64,000 nt of DNA from HRBIN35 sp036741875 (GCA_036741875.1 DAINRM010000003.1:1-64000); one strand, 5' to 3'; shown: positions 1 to 8,259, numbered from the stretch's first letter. Notes: generated by a model from the letters alone, not told the origin. Made by a program: numbers and translations.

Positions 1-161
1 TTTGTTATCGTTGTTGTAGTTGGTTCTGGTAAGGAAATGGTTGAGGTTTCTGTTTCTTTTTCTTTAGGCAAAAATTTTTCTCTATTAATATAGAAAAAAA
101 CTAAAATTGAACCTATAATTGTAGCTACCAATATTCCAAATAGAATTTTTTCTTTTTTCAT
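1..161 (-). CDS. single-pass membrane protein, partial (C-terminus outside window)
   Basis: The reading frame starts at the ATG complementary to 159-161 and runs off the left edge, giving 53 complete codons. Residues 1-5 are basic (MKKEK), about 7-24 form one hydrophobic segment, and the rest turns into a Glu/Lys then Thr/Pro-rich linker. This looks like an N-terminal anchor or uncleaved signal followed by an extracytoplasmic domain. It starts 10 bases after the pilin gene on the same strand, so the two may be co-transcribed. The function cannot be named from the visible part. Confidence 0.6.
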   Translation of the reverse strand, partial: MKKEKILFGILVATIIGSILVFFYINREKFLPKEKETETSTISLPEPTTTTIT

Positions 162-171
162 TCTTTAAATT

Positions 172-657
172 TTATTTAGCCATACAATAATATCTTTGGG
201 CTGGATTACAATTTGGGGTTCCATTGCAGGTCCAACCAAGAGGGGTACTAGTTAGAGATGTTTCCCAAATTCTTGGTGCAGAAGAAGCTGTTTGCTCAAG
301 TTGGGCCCTTAAAATGAAATGGTTAATATCTCTATAATCTGATAAAGAACCTGTATCGGTACAAGGATAATAGTTATACTCTTTTCCTGAAGGATCTCTT
401 GGAAGTCTATCTACTATACCAACATTTCTAAGCTCTGTTTCTAGTGCTGACCAACTTGTTGAGCTAGGAAAGTAACCAAATTTATTAAGATAAGTAGCAA
501 GATAGATCTCGGTACTTTTTAAATCTCCTATTCTTCTCTGGTCTCTAGCTGATTTAGGTAGTTCACCTATATTTCTTAAAAGAATTCCAGATAAAATACC
601 GATAACTAAAAGAACAACAGCCATTTCGATTAGTGTAAAACCTTTTTTATTTTTCAT
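172..657 (-). CDS. type IV pilin-like / pseudopilin protein (pilin 1)
   Basis: This 161-residue protein begins with a class III (type IV prepilin) signal: basic MKNKK, the cleavage site G/FTLIE with the conserved Glu at mature position 5, then about 20 hydrophobic residues. The globular part is short and ends in a Cys-containing tail (CNGTPNC and a final C near the end), which could form disulfides. Such proteins are inserted by Sec, cleaved by a PilD-type peptidase and built into pili or secretion pseudopili. No assembly ATPase, PilC or PilD gene is in the window. A GGTCGC hexamer lies 22 bases before the ATG. It differs from pilins 2-4, which resemble one another. Confidence 0.85.
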   Translation of the reverse strand: MKNKKGFTLIEMAVVLLVIGILSGILLRNIGELPKSARDQRRIGDLKSTEIYLATYLNKFGYFPSSTSWSALETELRNVGIVDRLPRDPSGKEYNYYPCTDTGSLSDYRDINHFILRAQLEQTASSAPRIWETSLTSTPLGWTCNGTPNCNPAQRYYCMAK

Positions 658-679
658 TTGATTTTAAATTATTTTAAAA

Positions 680-685
680 GCGACC
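680..685 (-). promoter_or_regulatory. GGTCGC upstream motif (pilin 1)
   Basis: GGTCGC on the minus strand, 22 bases before the pilin 1 start codon, directly preceded by TATAGT and TAAACT, either of which could be a -10 box. The same hexamer precedes groEL, groES and tuf. Its role is unknown; see findings. Confidence 0.4.
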
Positions 686-750
686 ACTATAGTTTAAAAA
701 TATTTTAATAATAAGATTATTAGAAAAAAAATAAAATTGTGGAAAAAAAA

Positions 751-2100
751 TTAGAGCTCAAAAACATCTTTTTCTTTAGGTATATAAACATCTATAGCTA
801 ATTCGTCCATTATTTTTGTTTTAAAAATCCTTTTAACCTCATTATCTCCATGGGTTAAAAAAATCTTTTTAAGGTTAAATCTTTGAGGAAAAAGCCATTC
901 TAAAATTCCTTCTTGATCTCTATGAGCTGAATAAGAAAAAAGACTTAAAATTTCAGCATTTACTTTATAAGGTTTTTCATCAATAAAAATTTCTTTTATT
1001 CCTTCTAAGATTTTTCTTCCAAGAGAATTTTCTGCTTGAAAACCAACAAAAAGTAAAGTTGTTTTTTCATCTTCTATATATCTTTTAAGTAGATATAAAA
1101 TTCTTCCACCGGTAACCATCCCAGAGCCAGCTAAAATAATTTTTGGTGGGGATGAGAAAAAAATTTCTTTTTCTTCATCTTTTTCATAGATTATCTTGAC
1201 ATAACTTTTTTCAAAAATTCCTTTAGTTAAAATTATATTTTTTGCTTCTTCATCTAAATAATCTGGATATTTTTCATAAATTTTTGAAATTCTAAAGGCT
1301 AAAGGACTATCTAAGAATACTTTTATCTCGGGAATTTTTTTATTTTCTATAAGTTCCTGAATATCAAAAATAATTTCTTGAGCTCTTTCTAGGGCGAAAG
1401 TTGGAATAATAAGATTTCTTTTTTCTTTTATTACTTTTTCTATAATTTTTTCTAAAATTTCTTTTCTTTTCTCTAAGTTCTCATGATTTCTATCACCATA
1501 AGTAGATTCTAAAACTAAATAATTTGTTTCTGGAAGAGGTTCTAAGTCTTTATCTAAACTTTTAAATTTGTTTCCTAAATCACCAGAAAAAACTATTTTT
1601 TCCTTTGTTCTTTTATGAGTAAACAAAATAAAAGCTGAACCTAATATATGGCCAGCATTAAAAAATTCTACTTCAAATTCTTCTGTTTCTATTTTTTGAT
1701 GGTATTCAATTTTTTTCCATAAAGATAAAATCTTTTCTATATCTTTTTCTTCATAAAAATTTTCTTGATTATAAAACTTACAATTTTCTTCTATCACCTT
1801 TAAGGAATCTTTCAAAATTTCATAAGCTAAATCTTTTGTAGGTGAAGTGCTAAAAATTTTTCCTTCAAATCCTTCTTTTAAAAGTTTAGGCAATCTACCA
1901 ATATGATCTAAATGAGCATGTGTTATAAAAACATATTTTATTTCTTTAGGATCATAAGAAAATGACTTAAAATTTTCTAAATCACAAGTTCTTTCTTTCT
2001 GAATTAAACCACAATCAACCATTATCTTTTCTTTATCTCCTTCTAAAATAAAATTTGATCCTGTAACTGTACTTACACCTCCATAAAACCTTATTTTCAT
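751..2100 (-). CDS. beta-CASP metallo-beta-lactamase-fold RNase
   Basis: A 449-residue protein of the metallo-beta-lactamase / beta-CASP family, which cleaves RNA (endonuclease and sometimes 5'-exonuclease) with two zinc ions. Visible motifs in order: the zinc-binding HAHLDH at 61-66, AGHILGSA near 150, SGDLG near 175, the beta-CASP insert, and the C-terminal SAHRDQ and LTHGDN metal-ligand motifs of the RMMBL region. The family includes CPSF-73-like and bacterial YSH1-like nucleases; it lacks the RNase J C-terminal domain. Its start ATG overlaps the TGA stop of the upstream gene (ATGA), implying translational coupling. Probable role: RNA maturation or decay. Confidence 0.9.
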   Translation of the reverse strand: MKIRFYGGVSTVTGSNFILEGDKEKIMVDCGLIQKERTCDLENFKSFSYDPKEIKYVFITHAHLDHIGRLPKLLKEGFEGKIFSTSPTKDLAYEILKDSLKVIEENCKFYNQENFYEEKDIEKILSLWKKIEYHQKIETEEFEVEFFNAGHILGSAFILFTHKRTKEKIVFSGDLGNKFKSLDKDLEPLPETNYLVLESTYGDRNHENLEKRKEILEKIIEKVIKEKRNLIIPTFALERAQEIIFDIQELIENKKIPEIKVFLDSPLAFRISKIYEKYPDYLDEEAKNIILTKGIFEKSYVKIIYEKDEEKEIFFSSPPKIILAGSGMVTGGRILYLLKRYIEDEKTTLLFVGFQAENSLGRKILEGIKEIFIDEKPYKVNAEILSLFSYSAHRDQEGILEWLFPQRFNLKKIFLTHGDNEVKRIFKTKIMDELAIDVYIPKEKDVFEL

Positions 2101-3176
2101 ACTCTTCTTTTTTTTTCAAATCTTTTTTTTATTCTAAGCAAATACCATAACTTGGTAATTAAAAAAAGAATCCCGGATTTTTCTTCAAATAATTTTAAAC
2201 TAAAAACCTCTAAAATTCTAGAGACACGGTTTAAGCGTTGCGGATAAACAGGATTATCTAAAATTAGCAGAGGGATTCTAATTTTTCTTTCTTTTTCATC
2301 GAAAGATGAGATTTCTGGATTATAAGAGGGTATAGGAACAGAAATTAAAATTTCTTTGCCTTCTTTTTTGATTTTAAAATATTTTCTATAAAACTGTCTA
2401 AAAAGATAAGGATCGTTAAATATATAATCTGTATCACCTAAGGTTAAATAAATATATCCATCTAAAAACTCACTTGGTAGAGTTTCTACTTCTACATCTT
2501 CCGGAATTTGAAGCTCTAGATAATAAACTTTAAAACGAAAGGTGTTGTATGGAGTCTCATTATCATATTTAATTTTTTTTGTTTTATCAAAAGGAAAACC
2601 AATTAATTCTATATTATCACCTTCTTTTAATGATATTCTTTGTTTGTCCCAGTATAAAAAATAAATTTCTAAACTTGAAGATTCTGAAGATTCTTCAATT
2701 GATACTTTTGCTAATTCAAAATCAAAAACATCTATATTGTTTATAAAACTTTTTAAATTTTCAATAATTTCTAAATAGAGATCTTTTTCTATTTCTTCTC
2801 CTTCTTTTAAAGAAAATTCTTTTAAAAAATGTATGAAACGATTACCAAGATAAAAAGCGATTGAATAAAGAGGAAAAGAGGCTAAACCTATAACAAGAAT
2901 TCTTCTCTTATGAAATTCCAGAAGATCGATCCAAAAAGATTTTTCTTGATTTAAAAGCCAATTTCTCAAATTTTCTAAATTTTGTATTTTCACCTTTTGA
3001 TTTTTTAAAGTGTCTAATATATATTGTCTTATAAATGGAATTATGATTATTTTAGGTAATTTAATATCGAATTTATTTTGAATCTCTTTTAAAATATCCA
3101 ATAAAAATCCATTAGGAATTTCAATTTCTATTTCGGGCTCTCGTTTTCTTTCGAAAAAATTTCTCATTTTTATCAT
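2097..3176 (-). CDS. uncharacterised protein coupled to beta-CASP RNase
   Basis: A 359-residue protein I do not recognise. The N-terminus is acidic and mixed. A hydrophobic stretch near residues 90-115 (RRILVIGLASFPLYSIAFY) could be a buried helix or membrane-associated segment. The middle is beta-rich and acidic and the C-terminus is very basic (KKRFEKKRRV), which could contact nucleic acid. It overlaps the RNase gene by four bases and is the first gene of that pair. A second ATG three codons in (MRNFF) is an equally plausible start. No signal peptide is visible. Function is unknown. Confidence 0.75.
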   Translation of the reverse strand: MIKMRNFFERKREPEIEIEIPNGFLLDILKEIQNKFDIKLPKIIIIPFIRQYILDTLKNQKVKIQNLENLRNWLLNQEKSFWIDLLEFHKRRILVIGLASFPLYSIAFYLGNRFIHFLKEFSLKEGEEIEKDLYLEIIENLKSFINNIDVFDFELAKVSIEESSESSSLEIYFLYWDKQRISLKEGDNIELIGFPFDKTKKIKYDNETPYNTFRFKVYYLELQIPEDVEVETLPSEFLDGYIYLTLGDTDYIFNDPYLFRQFYRKYFKIKKEGKEILISVPIPSYNPEISSFDEKERKIRIPLLILDNPVYPQRLNRVSRILEVFSLKLFEEKSGILFLITKLWYLLRIKKRFEKKRRV

Positions 3177-3199
3177 TTTATAATTTTATAATTAAAATA
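3177..3199. promoter_or_regulatory. 23-base divergent promoter region
   Basis: The whole gap between two divergent genes is 23 bases of A/T. On the plus strand TATAAT sits at 3187-3192, only 7 bases before the NUDIX ATG. On the minus strand TAAAAT lies 6 bases before the ATG of the unknown gene. Any -35 contacts would fall inside the opposite coding region. Transcription from these boxes would give leaderless or near-leaderless mRNAs. Confidence 0.5.
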
Positions 3200-3646
3200 A
3201 TGCGAAAAGAAGTTTCTGCAGGAGCAGTTATTTTTTATGAAGAAAAAAAAGAAAGAGAGTATTTACTTTTGAATTATAAATCAAAAACAAGACATTGGGA
3301 TTTTCCTCGTGGTCATGTAGAAATTAATGAAAATCCAGTAAGGGCAGCCTTAAGAGAAATTAAAGAAGAGACTGGCTTAAGGGTAAAAATAATTAGAGGC
3401 TTTCAAGAAAGTTTTTACTTTCATTTTAAAAATAAGGGTGAAATTGTAATTAAAGAAGCTATTTATTTTTTAGCTAAAGCAAAAACAAAAAAGGTAATAC
3501 TTTCTTCAGAGCATAATGGTTATGTTTGGCTTCCTTTTAAAATGGCTTTAAATTTAATTACTTTTGAAGAGCCGAAAGAAATTTTAAAAAAAGCGGAAAA
3601 ATTCTTACAAAAATTAAAAAATGAAAAAGGGATTTACGCTGCTTGA
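3200..3646 (+). CDS. NUDIX hydrolase
   Basis: A 148-residue NUDIX-fold pyrophosphohydrolase. The NUDIX box (G-x5-E-x7-REUXEE-x-GU) is intact: it begins at GHVEINE and ends with REIKEETGL, roughly residues 38-60, and supplies the Mg-binding glutamates. The short length and the WDFPRGH sequence before the box resemble diadenosine-tetraphosphate hydrolases (Ap4A type), so breakdown of alarmone-like dinucleotides or nucleotide sanitation is likely; exact substrate is not determinable. The 3' end overlaps the following pilin gene by 26 bases in another frame, so the two are probably co-translated. Confidence 0.88.
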   Translation: MRKEVSAGAVIFYEEKKEREYLLLNYKSKTRHWDFPRGHVEINENPVRAALREIKEETGLRVKIIRGFQESFYFHFKNKGEIVIKEAIYFLAKAKTKKVILSSEHNGYVWLPFKMALNLITFEEPKEILKKAEKFLQKLKNEKGIYAA

Positions 3647-4229
3647 AATTTTAACGGTAATTTTCCTTTTAATGGTGATTTTGGGTATTACCATTATTAC
3701 TATTAATCCTTATGCTTATTTTCAACGAGCTAGAGATTTTAAAAGAATAAATGATTTAAAAGCACTAGAGATAGCTATAAATACTTATATTAATGCAGCC
3801 TCGACTCCGGTTTTAGCTCCTTCGGGAAGAAATGTAGGTGAAACAAATCAAGGTATTTTTATTTCTGTTCCTTTTGATAAAGAGGATAAAAGAAGCATTT
3901 CTGTTGGCGGATTTTATATTGTTCAAGCAAGTTCGACTAATTATTTAAAAATTAATGGTAATGGTTGGCTTCCTATAAATTTTTCATCTCTTCCCTACCC
4001 TCCTTTAACTTCTTTACCTATTGACCCTATAAATTCATACTCAAGAAAATATTTTTATTCTTATGTAGCCTCTACTTCCCAAAGGATTTTTGAAATTAAC
4101 GCTAATTTAGAATCTTCAATCTTTAAATCTGGAGGTGGAGATGATTATACCAGTACTGATTTAGGTGATAATCCAAATATTTTTGAAGTTGGAAATAGAA
4201 AAAATTTAATGCCTAACAGTCTTTACTAG
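3621..4229 (+). CDS. type IV pilin-like protein (pilin 2)
   Basis: A 202-residue prepilin: MKKG/FTLLE cleavage site with Glu5, a hydrophobic helix to about residue 25, then YFQRARDFKRINDL, a conserved helix shared with pilins 3 and 4. Other shared blocks are GNGWLPINF, LPIDPIN, and a C-terminal EVGNRKNL. The gene starts inside the 3' end of the NUDIX gene and its own 3' end overlaps the convergent membrane-protein gene by 24 bases. Probably a minor pilin or pseudopilin subunit; the assembly machinery is not in the window. Confidence 0.85.
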   Translation: MKKGFTLLEILTVIFLLMVILGITIITINPYAYFQRARDFKRINDLKALEIAINTYINAASTPVLAPSGRNVGETNQGIFISVPFDKEDKRSISVGGFYIVQASSTNYLKINGNGWLPINFSSLPYPPLTSLPIDPINSYSRKYFYSYVASTSQRIFEINANLESSIFKSGGGDDYTSTDLGDNPNIFEVGNRKNLMPNSLY

Positions 4230-4688
4230 AAGAAGACATAAAAGAATTAATAAGATTTCTAAAATTATGGGAAAAAGATAATTTTTGTTTTTCAATTTAA
4301 AGTGATATTTTTTATGAAATTCTAAATAAAAATTTAAAAGTTTAGATTTAGGAAAAAAAGATTTTATAGTAAATGAAATAATATCTGGAAGAAGCGCTCC
4401 TAAACCACCCAAAAAAGCAATTTTTTGTTTTTCTAAAGAAAACTCGCCTAAAAAATAAAAAGTTAAAAAAAAGAAGAAAGCAAATTCAAAAAGAAAAAGT
4501 GACCAAGCTTTAAAATCCCAATTTTTAATAGATTCGTATTCTTTTTTACTAAAAATGTTTAAATCTAAATGAGGTAAAAGATCTTCTAAATGATGAATAA
4601 TAAATCCTAAAATTAAAGAAAGGGGGATAGGGGGTGAAATTTTTAGTGAAATAATCGAAGCGGAAAAAAAGTGAATTCCTGCAAGCAT
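4206..4688 (-). CDS. multi-pass membrane protein, possibly membrane-bound hydrolase-like
   Basis: A 160-residue protein with about four hydrophobic segments. HHLEDLLPHLDL near residue 32 and GALLPDIIS near 95 give a His/Asp pattern in membrane-adjacent positions like that of the DUF457/YdjM family of putative membrane-bound metal-dependent hydrolases, but similarity is only by motif and I cannot confirm it. The start shares one base with the bL20 stop (TAATG), so it is the second gene of a bL20 transcript. Confidence 0.6.
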   Translation of the reverse strand: MLAGIHFFSASIISLKISPPIPLSLILGFIIHHLEDLLPHLDLNIFSKKEYESIKNWDFKAWSLFLFEFAFFFFLTFYFLGEFSLEKQKIAFLGGLGALLPDIISFTIKSFFPKSKLLNFYLEFHKKYHFKLKNKNYLFPIILEILLILLCLLLVKTVRH

Positions 4689-5035
4689 TAAGCTTTTACA
4701 TAATCAACCAATTTTTGCCAAATCTCAGGGTAATTTTTAGCTAATTCACTTAAAACTTTTCTATTAAGATTTATGTTCTTTTGTTTTAAAAGATGAATAA
4801 ATTTTGAATAGTTTAAACCAAAGGGTCTTACACCAGCATTAATTCTTACTTGCCAAAGCCTTCTAAAATCTCTTTTCTTTTGTTTTCTTCCTTGATAAGC
4901 GTGTCTAAAAGCATGTAAAATTGCCTCTTTAGCAAATTTTTTCTTTGTCGAATAAGGAGCTCTAAATCCTTCTGCTAATTTTAATATTTTCTTTCTTTTT
5001 TTATTTTTTATAACTCCTCTTTTTACTCTTGCCAT
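4688..5035 (-). CDS. rplT: 50S ribosomal protein bL20
   Basis: A 115-residue, strongly basic bL20, complete from MARVKRGV to the C-terminal YVKA. Typical blocks such as AEGFR and RRLWQVRINAG are present. bL20 binds 23S rRNA early in large-subunit assembly. In most bacteria it follows infC and rpmI; here neither is adjacent, and the gene upstream is divergent, so this is a relocated rplT. A TATGTTAAAAT promoter sequence ends 10 bases before the ATG. Confidence 0.97.
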   Translation of the reverse strand: MARVKRGVIKNKKRKKILKLAEGFRAPYSTKKKFAKEAILHAFRHAYQGRKQKKRDFRRLWQVRINAGVRPFGLNYSKFIHLLKQKNINLNRKVLSELAKNYPEIWQKLVDYVKA

Positions 5036-5077
5036 TTTAAAGAAAATTTTAACATAAAAAATGTAAAATTAAAAGAA
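5036..5077. promoter_or_regulatory. divergent promoters of rplT and the deacetylase
   Basis: On the minus strand TATGTTAAAAT (5056 to 5046), an extended -10, lies 10 bases before the rplT ATG. On the plus strand TAAAAT at 5064-5069 lies 8 bases before the deacetylase ATG. Both predict very short or absent 5' leaders. Confidence 0.5.
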
Positions 5078-6187
5078 ATGGCAGAGATTACAAGAAGAGA
5101 ACTTTTAAAAAAATTTTTTTCAGGAAGAGGGAGAGAAAGGAATAAAGAAAGCATTTCAAAAGAAAATAAAAAAACTAAAGTCATTACAAGAAGAGAATTT
5201 TTAAGGGGTTTAATTTCTTTTTTAATAGGATTAATTTTATTTAGAGGAGAAAAGGAAGTTAAAACGAAAAAAGAAACTGAATGGCAAAGTCCTGGAGATG
5301 AATATATAAAAAGCAAAAATATAGATGAAATTTTTAAAGGAGTAGGGGGACCAGAAACTTTAGGCGAATTCTACAAGGAATTAAATAATCCAGAAGAGCT
5401 TAAAAGATTAAAAGGTTCATTCCCCACTCATGTACCAACACCTACAGCTACACCAATTACTACAAAAACTTATGTACCAACACCTCCAGATGGTTTAGAA
5501 ACTTCTGAAATAATAAACATTACTCCTGAATCAATTACAACGAAAGTAATTTATAGAGGTAAACCTGGAACAAAAAAAATTGCTATTACTTTTGATGATA
5601 GTGCTAATAAAGAATTTCTAAGAGAACTTTTACAAATTGCAAAAGAAAATAATATAAAAATGGTTTGGTTTTTAATTGGAAGAACGATTGATGGTGAAGA
5701 AGCAGAAATAATAAAAGAGGCTTTGGAATCAGGTCTTATAAGAATAGGAAATCATTCATTTAATCATAATATCTCAGAATTTTCTAAATTAAATATTCAA
5801 TATATAGAAAATGAAAAAAACAGTTGGCTTAAAAGATTCAAAGAAATTGGTTTTTCTGAAGATCAACTAAAACTTTATTTTAGACCACCTGGAGGTGCTG
5901 GGGGTTATAGAGGAGGAGACAAAAGATTACTTAGAGTTCTTTCTAAAAATGGATATCGATATCTTTGTATGTGGGATACAGAATTTATTTATACAATTAG
6001 AACAAAATTTAATGGAGAATATAATGTAGAAAATTTACTTGAAATCTTAAAAAACAGTATTTATTCAACAGGAGGAGGAAATTTAATTCTTTTTCACTTT
6101 AACAAGATCGATTTATCAGCACTCAAAACTATATTACCAGAACTTATTAAAAATGGATTTGAGTTTGTGTTTCCTGAGGAACTTTAA
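5078..6187 (+). CDS. secreted polysaccharide deacetylase (NodB/CE4 domain)
   Basis: A 369-residue protein. The C-terminal half is a NodB-type deacetylase: TFDD (catalytic base and metal Asp, near residue 170), the HSFNH metal site, RPPGG, and a late LFHF block. It should remove N-acetyl groups from peptidoglycan or another surface glycan. The N-terminus has TRREFLR at 37-43 followed by about 12 hydrophobic residues, resembling a twin-arginine signal. A degenerate copy TRRELLK is at 5-11. A Pro/Thr-rich linker (about 115-145) separates anchor and enzyme, typical of envelope proteins. The stop shares TTAA with the groEL stop on the other strand. Confidence 0.88.
   Translation: MAEITRRELLKKFFSGRGRERNKESISKENKKTKVITRREFLRGLISFLIGLILFRGEKEVKTKKETEWQSPGDEYIKSKNIDEIFKGVGGPETLGEFYKELNNPEELKRLKGSFPTHVPTPTATPITTKTYVPTPPDGLETSEIINITPESITTKVIYRGKPGTKKIAITFDDSANKEFLRELLQIAKENNIKMVWFLIGRTIDGEEAEIIKEALESGLIRIGNHSFNHNISEFSKLNIQYIENEKNSWLKRFKEIGFSEDQLKLYFRPPGGAGGYRGGDKRLLRVLSKNGYRYLCMWDTEFIYTIRTKFNGEYNVENLLEILKNSIYSTGGGNLILFHFNKIDLSALKTILPELIKNGFEFVFPEEL
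5087..5197 (+). repeat. in-frame 15-base direct repeat in the deacetylase N-terminus
   Basis: ATTACAAGAAGAGAA occurs at 5087-5101 and again at 5183-5197, exactly 96 bases (32 codons) apart in the same frame, and the following bases are also near-identical. Each copy encodes ITRRE plus hydrophobic residues. This suggests a partial duplication of the signal-bearing N-terminus. Confidence 0.7.
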
Positions 6188-7830
6188 AATTCTTCTTCAT
6201 CTTCAGATAATTCTTGGTTTGCTTCTTCTTTTTCTTTTGCTTTTTCTGGAAGTTCAGAAACAACGGCTTCGGTAATTAAAAGAAGACTGGCTACTGAATG
6301 AGCATTTTCTAAAGCAACTCGGGTTACTTTGGTAGGATCAATAACACCCGCTTGAAAAAGATCTTCATAAGTAAGAGTTAAGGCATTTAAACCAAATCCT
6401 TCTTTTCCGTTTTTTACTTTATCAACAACAATAGAAGGATCAAGACCAGCATTTTGAGCAATTTGTCTTAATGGTGCTTCAACTGCCTTTTTGACAATAT
6501 TAGCTCCAATATATTCAGCAATATTTTCTTTAGCTAATTTTTCAATAAGCTCTTCAAGTTTAGGAAGAGTTCTGACTAAAGCCACACCACCTCCAGGAAC
6601 AATACCTTCTTCTAAGGCTGCTTTGGTTGCTGAAATAGCATCTTCAATTCGGTGTTGTTTTTCTTTTTGTTCGACTTCTGTTGGTGCTCCTACTTTAATA
6701 ACAGCTACACCTCCTGAAAGTTTAGCTAATCTTTCTTGAAGTTTTTCTCTATCATATTCAGAAGTTGTTTTTTCAAGTTGAGCTTTTATTTGTTGAATTC
6801 TTTTTTCAATATCTTCTTTTTTGCCCTTTCCACCAACAATAGTAGTTGTATCTTTAGTAACAATAACTTTATCTGCTTCTCCTAACATATGGAGATCAGC
6901 ATGTTCAAGTTTATAACCCAATTCTTCAGAAATAACTTGACCTCCAGTTAAGATAGCAATGTCTTGAAGCATTTCTTTTCTTCTGTCACCAAAACCAGGA
7001 GCTTTAACAGCTACAGAGATAAGTGTTCCTTTAAGTTTGTTAACAACCAAGGTAGCTAAAGCTTCACCTTCAATATCTTCAGCAATAATTAAAATTTGCT
7101 TTCGGCCTGATTGTAAAACTTTTTCTAAAAGAGGCACAAGTTCATGAATAGAACTTAATTTTTTATCAGTTATCAAAATAAGCGGTTTTTCTAAAACAGC
7201 TTCCATTTTTTCTGGATTGGTAATCATATAAGGACTAACATAACCTCTGTCAAATTGGAGTCCTTCCACAATTTCATACGAAAGGCCAATTGTTTGTGAT
7301 TCTTCAACGGTTACAACACCATCTTTACCAACTTTATCAATAATTTCAGCAATGAGTTTTCCAATTTCCTCGTCTCTTGAAGAAATGGTAGCAACATGCA
7401 TAGTGTCTTCTTTGTCTTTCACTGGTTTAGAGATTCTTTTAAGTTCTTCAATAACTACTTTAACTGCTTTTTCCATTCCCTTTTGCATACCAATAACATC
7501 AACTCCAGCAGTAGCATTTTTAAAACCTTCATTTATCAAAACCTTAGCTAAAAGTGTAGCTGTGGTGGTACCATCTCCAGCAATATCATTTGTTTTTTCA
7601 GCAACTTCTTTAACAAGTTCAGCACCAATTTTTTCTATAGGATCTTTAAGTTCAATTTCTTTAGCAATTGTAACTCCATCTCTGGTAATAATAGGCGTTC
7701 CGTAACCTTTATCAATAACCACTGCTCTTCCCTTAGGTCCTAAAGTCACAATAACCGCGTTAGCTAATTTATTAATTCCTTGGAGAAGTTTTTTTCGAGC
7801 AATGTTTTTAAAATTTACTTGTTTGGCCAT
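6184..7830 (-). CDS. groL: chaperonin GroEL
   Basis: A 548-residue Hsp60, full length. Nucleotide-binding blocks TLGPKGR and GDGTTTAT, and the family signature near VEEGIVPGGG, are present. It forms the double ring that folds client proteins with GroES. The C-terminus is acidic (SEDEEEF) and lacks the Gly-Met-rich GGM tail of E. coli GroEL, which lines the cavity floor. It follows groES with 26 bases between, in which a GGTCGC hexamer abuts the groES stop. The gene ends against the convergent deacetylase with no space for a terminator. Confidence 0.98.
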   Translation of the reverse strand: MAKQVNFKNIARKKLLQGINKLANAVIVTLGPKGRAVVIDKGYGTPIITRDGVTIAKEIELKDPIEKIGAELVKEVAEKTNDIAGDGTTTATLLAKVLINEGFKNATAGVDVIGMQKGMEKAVKVVIEELKRISKPVKDKEDTMHVATISSRDEEIGKLIAEIIDKVGKDGVVTVEESQTIGLSYEIVEGLQFDRGYVSPYMITNPEKMEAVLEKPLILITDKKLSSIHELVPLLEKVLQSGRKQILIIAEDIEGEALATLVVNKLKGTLISVAVKAPGFGDRRKEMLQDIAILTGGQVISEELGYKLEHADLHMLGEADKVIVTKDTTTIVGGKGKKEDIEKRIQQIKAQLEKTTSEYDREKLQERLAKLSGGVAVIKVGAPTEVEQKEKQHRIEDAISATKAALEEGIVPGGGVALVRTLPKLEELIEKLAKENIAEYIGANIVKKAVEAPLRQIAQNAGLDPSIVVDKVKNGKEGFGLNALTLTYEDLFQAGVIDPTKVTRVALENAHSVASLLLITEAVVSELPEKAKEKEEANQELSEDEEEF

Positions 7831-7850
7831 TTTAAAATAAAATTTAAATT

Positions 7851-7856
7851 GCGACC
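7851..7856 (-). promoter_or_regulatory. GGTCGC upstream motif (groEL)
   Basis: GGTCGC immediately after the groES stop codon and 20 bases before the groEL ATG, inside what should be a groES-groEL transcript. No -10 box is obvious here, which argues for a role in the RNA (translation or processing) and not at the promoter. Confidence 0.45.
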
Positions 7857-8150
7857 TTATTCTTCAATGATAGCCATAATATCATCGTCCCTGACAAAAT
7901 AATATTCTTTATCATTAACTTTAATTTCATCTGGAGCGTATTTTTTAAAAATAACTATTTGTCCGGGTTTGACAGAAACAGGCATTCTTTCTCCTTTTTC
8001 ATTTAATTTCCCTGGTCCTACAGCAATAACTTTACCTTTCATAGATCTTTCTTCCTGAGCAGAAGGAGGAATATAAATACCACCTTTAGTGACCTCTTCT
8101 TGTTTTATAGGTTCAATTAAAATAAAATCATGAAGAGGGGTGATTTTCAT
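7857..8150 (-). CDS. groS: co-chaperonin GroES
   Basis: A 97-residue GroES lid protein: starts with ITPLHDFILIEP, has the mobile-loop region GGIYIPPSAQEE and the terminal IMAIIEE. It caps the GroEL ring. First gene of groESL. The upstream region holds no CIRCE inverted repeat, so HrcA control is not indicated; an extended -10 (TATGTTATAAT, 8259 to 8249) predicts a leader of about 90 bases containing the GGTCGC motif. Confidence 0.97.
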   Translation of the reverse strand: MKITPLHDFILIEPIKQEEVTKGGIYIPPSAQEERSMKGKVIAVGPGKLNEKGERMPVSVKPGQIVIFKKYAPDEIKVNDKEYYFVRDDDIMAIIEE

Positions 8151-8175
8151 TTTAAGACATTTTAAAATTTTTAAG

Positions 8176-8181
8176 GCGACC
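8176..8181 (-). promoter_or_regulatory. GGTCGC upstream motif (groES)
   Basis: GGTCGC on the minus strand, 25 bases before the groES start and about 67 bases after the best -10 box, so it would lie within the leader RNA. Confidence 0.45.
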
Positions 8182-8244
8182 TAATTTTCTAACTAATCAG
8201 GGTTTAAAAACCAAAAGAGAAAAGATTTTATACTATATGTATAT

Positions 8245-8259
8245 TATAATTATAACATA
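8245..8259. promoter_or_regulatory. overlapping divergent -10 boxes, tRNA-Thr / groESL
   Basis: Plus strand TATAAT at 8245-8250, 11 bases before the tRNA-Thr 5' end. Minus strand extended -10 TATGTTATAAT from 8259 to 8249, facing groES. The two boxes overlap, so the two directions should compete for polymerase. Confidence 0.55.

Noticed and set aside
5023..5316. 97-codon minus frame across the rplT promoter and the deacetylase start
   Set aside because: It covers both a promoter region and a supported gene, and its translation matches nothing.
6491..7705. Open frames of 82 and 117 codons opposite groEL
   Set aside because: They are antisense to a clear GroEL, low in charged residues and high in Ser/Ile/Leu as expected for shadow frames.
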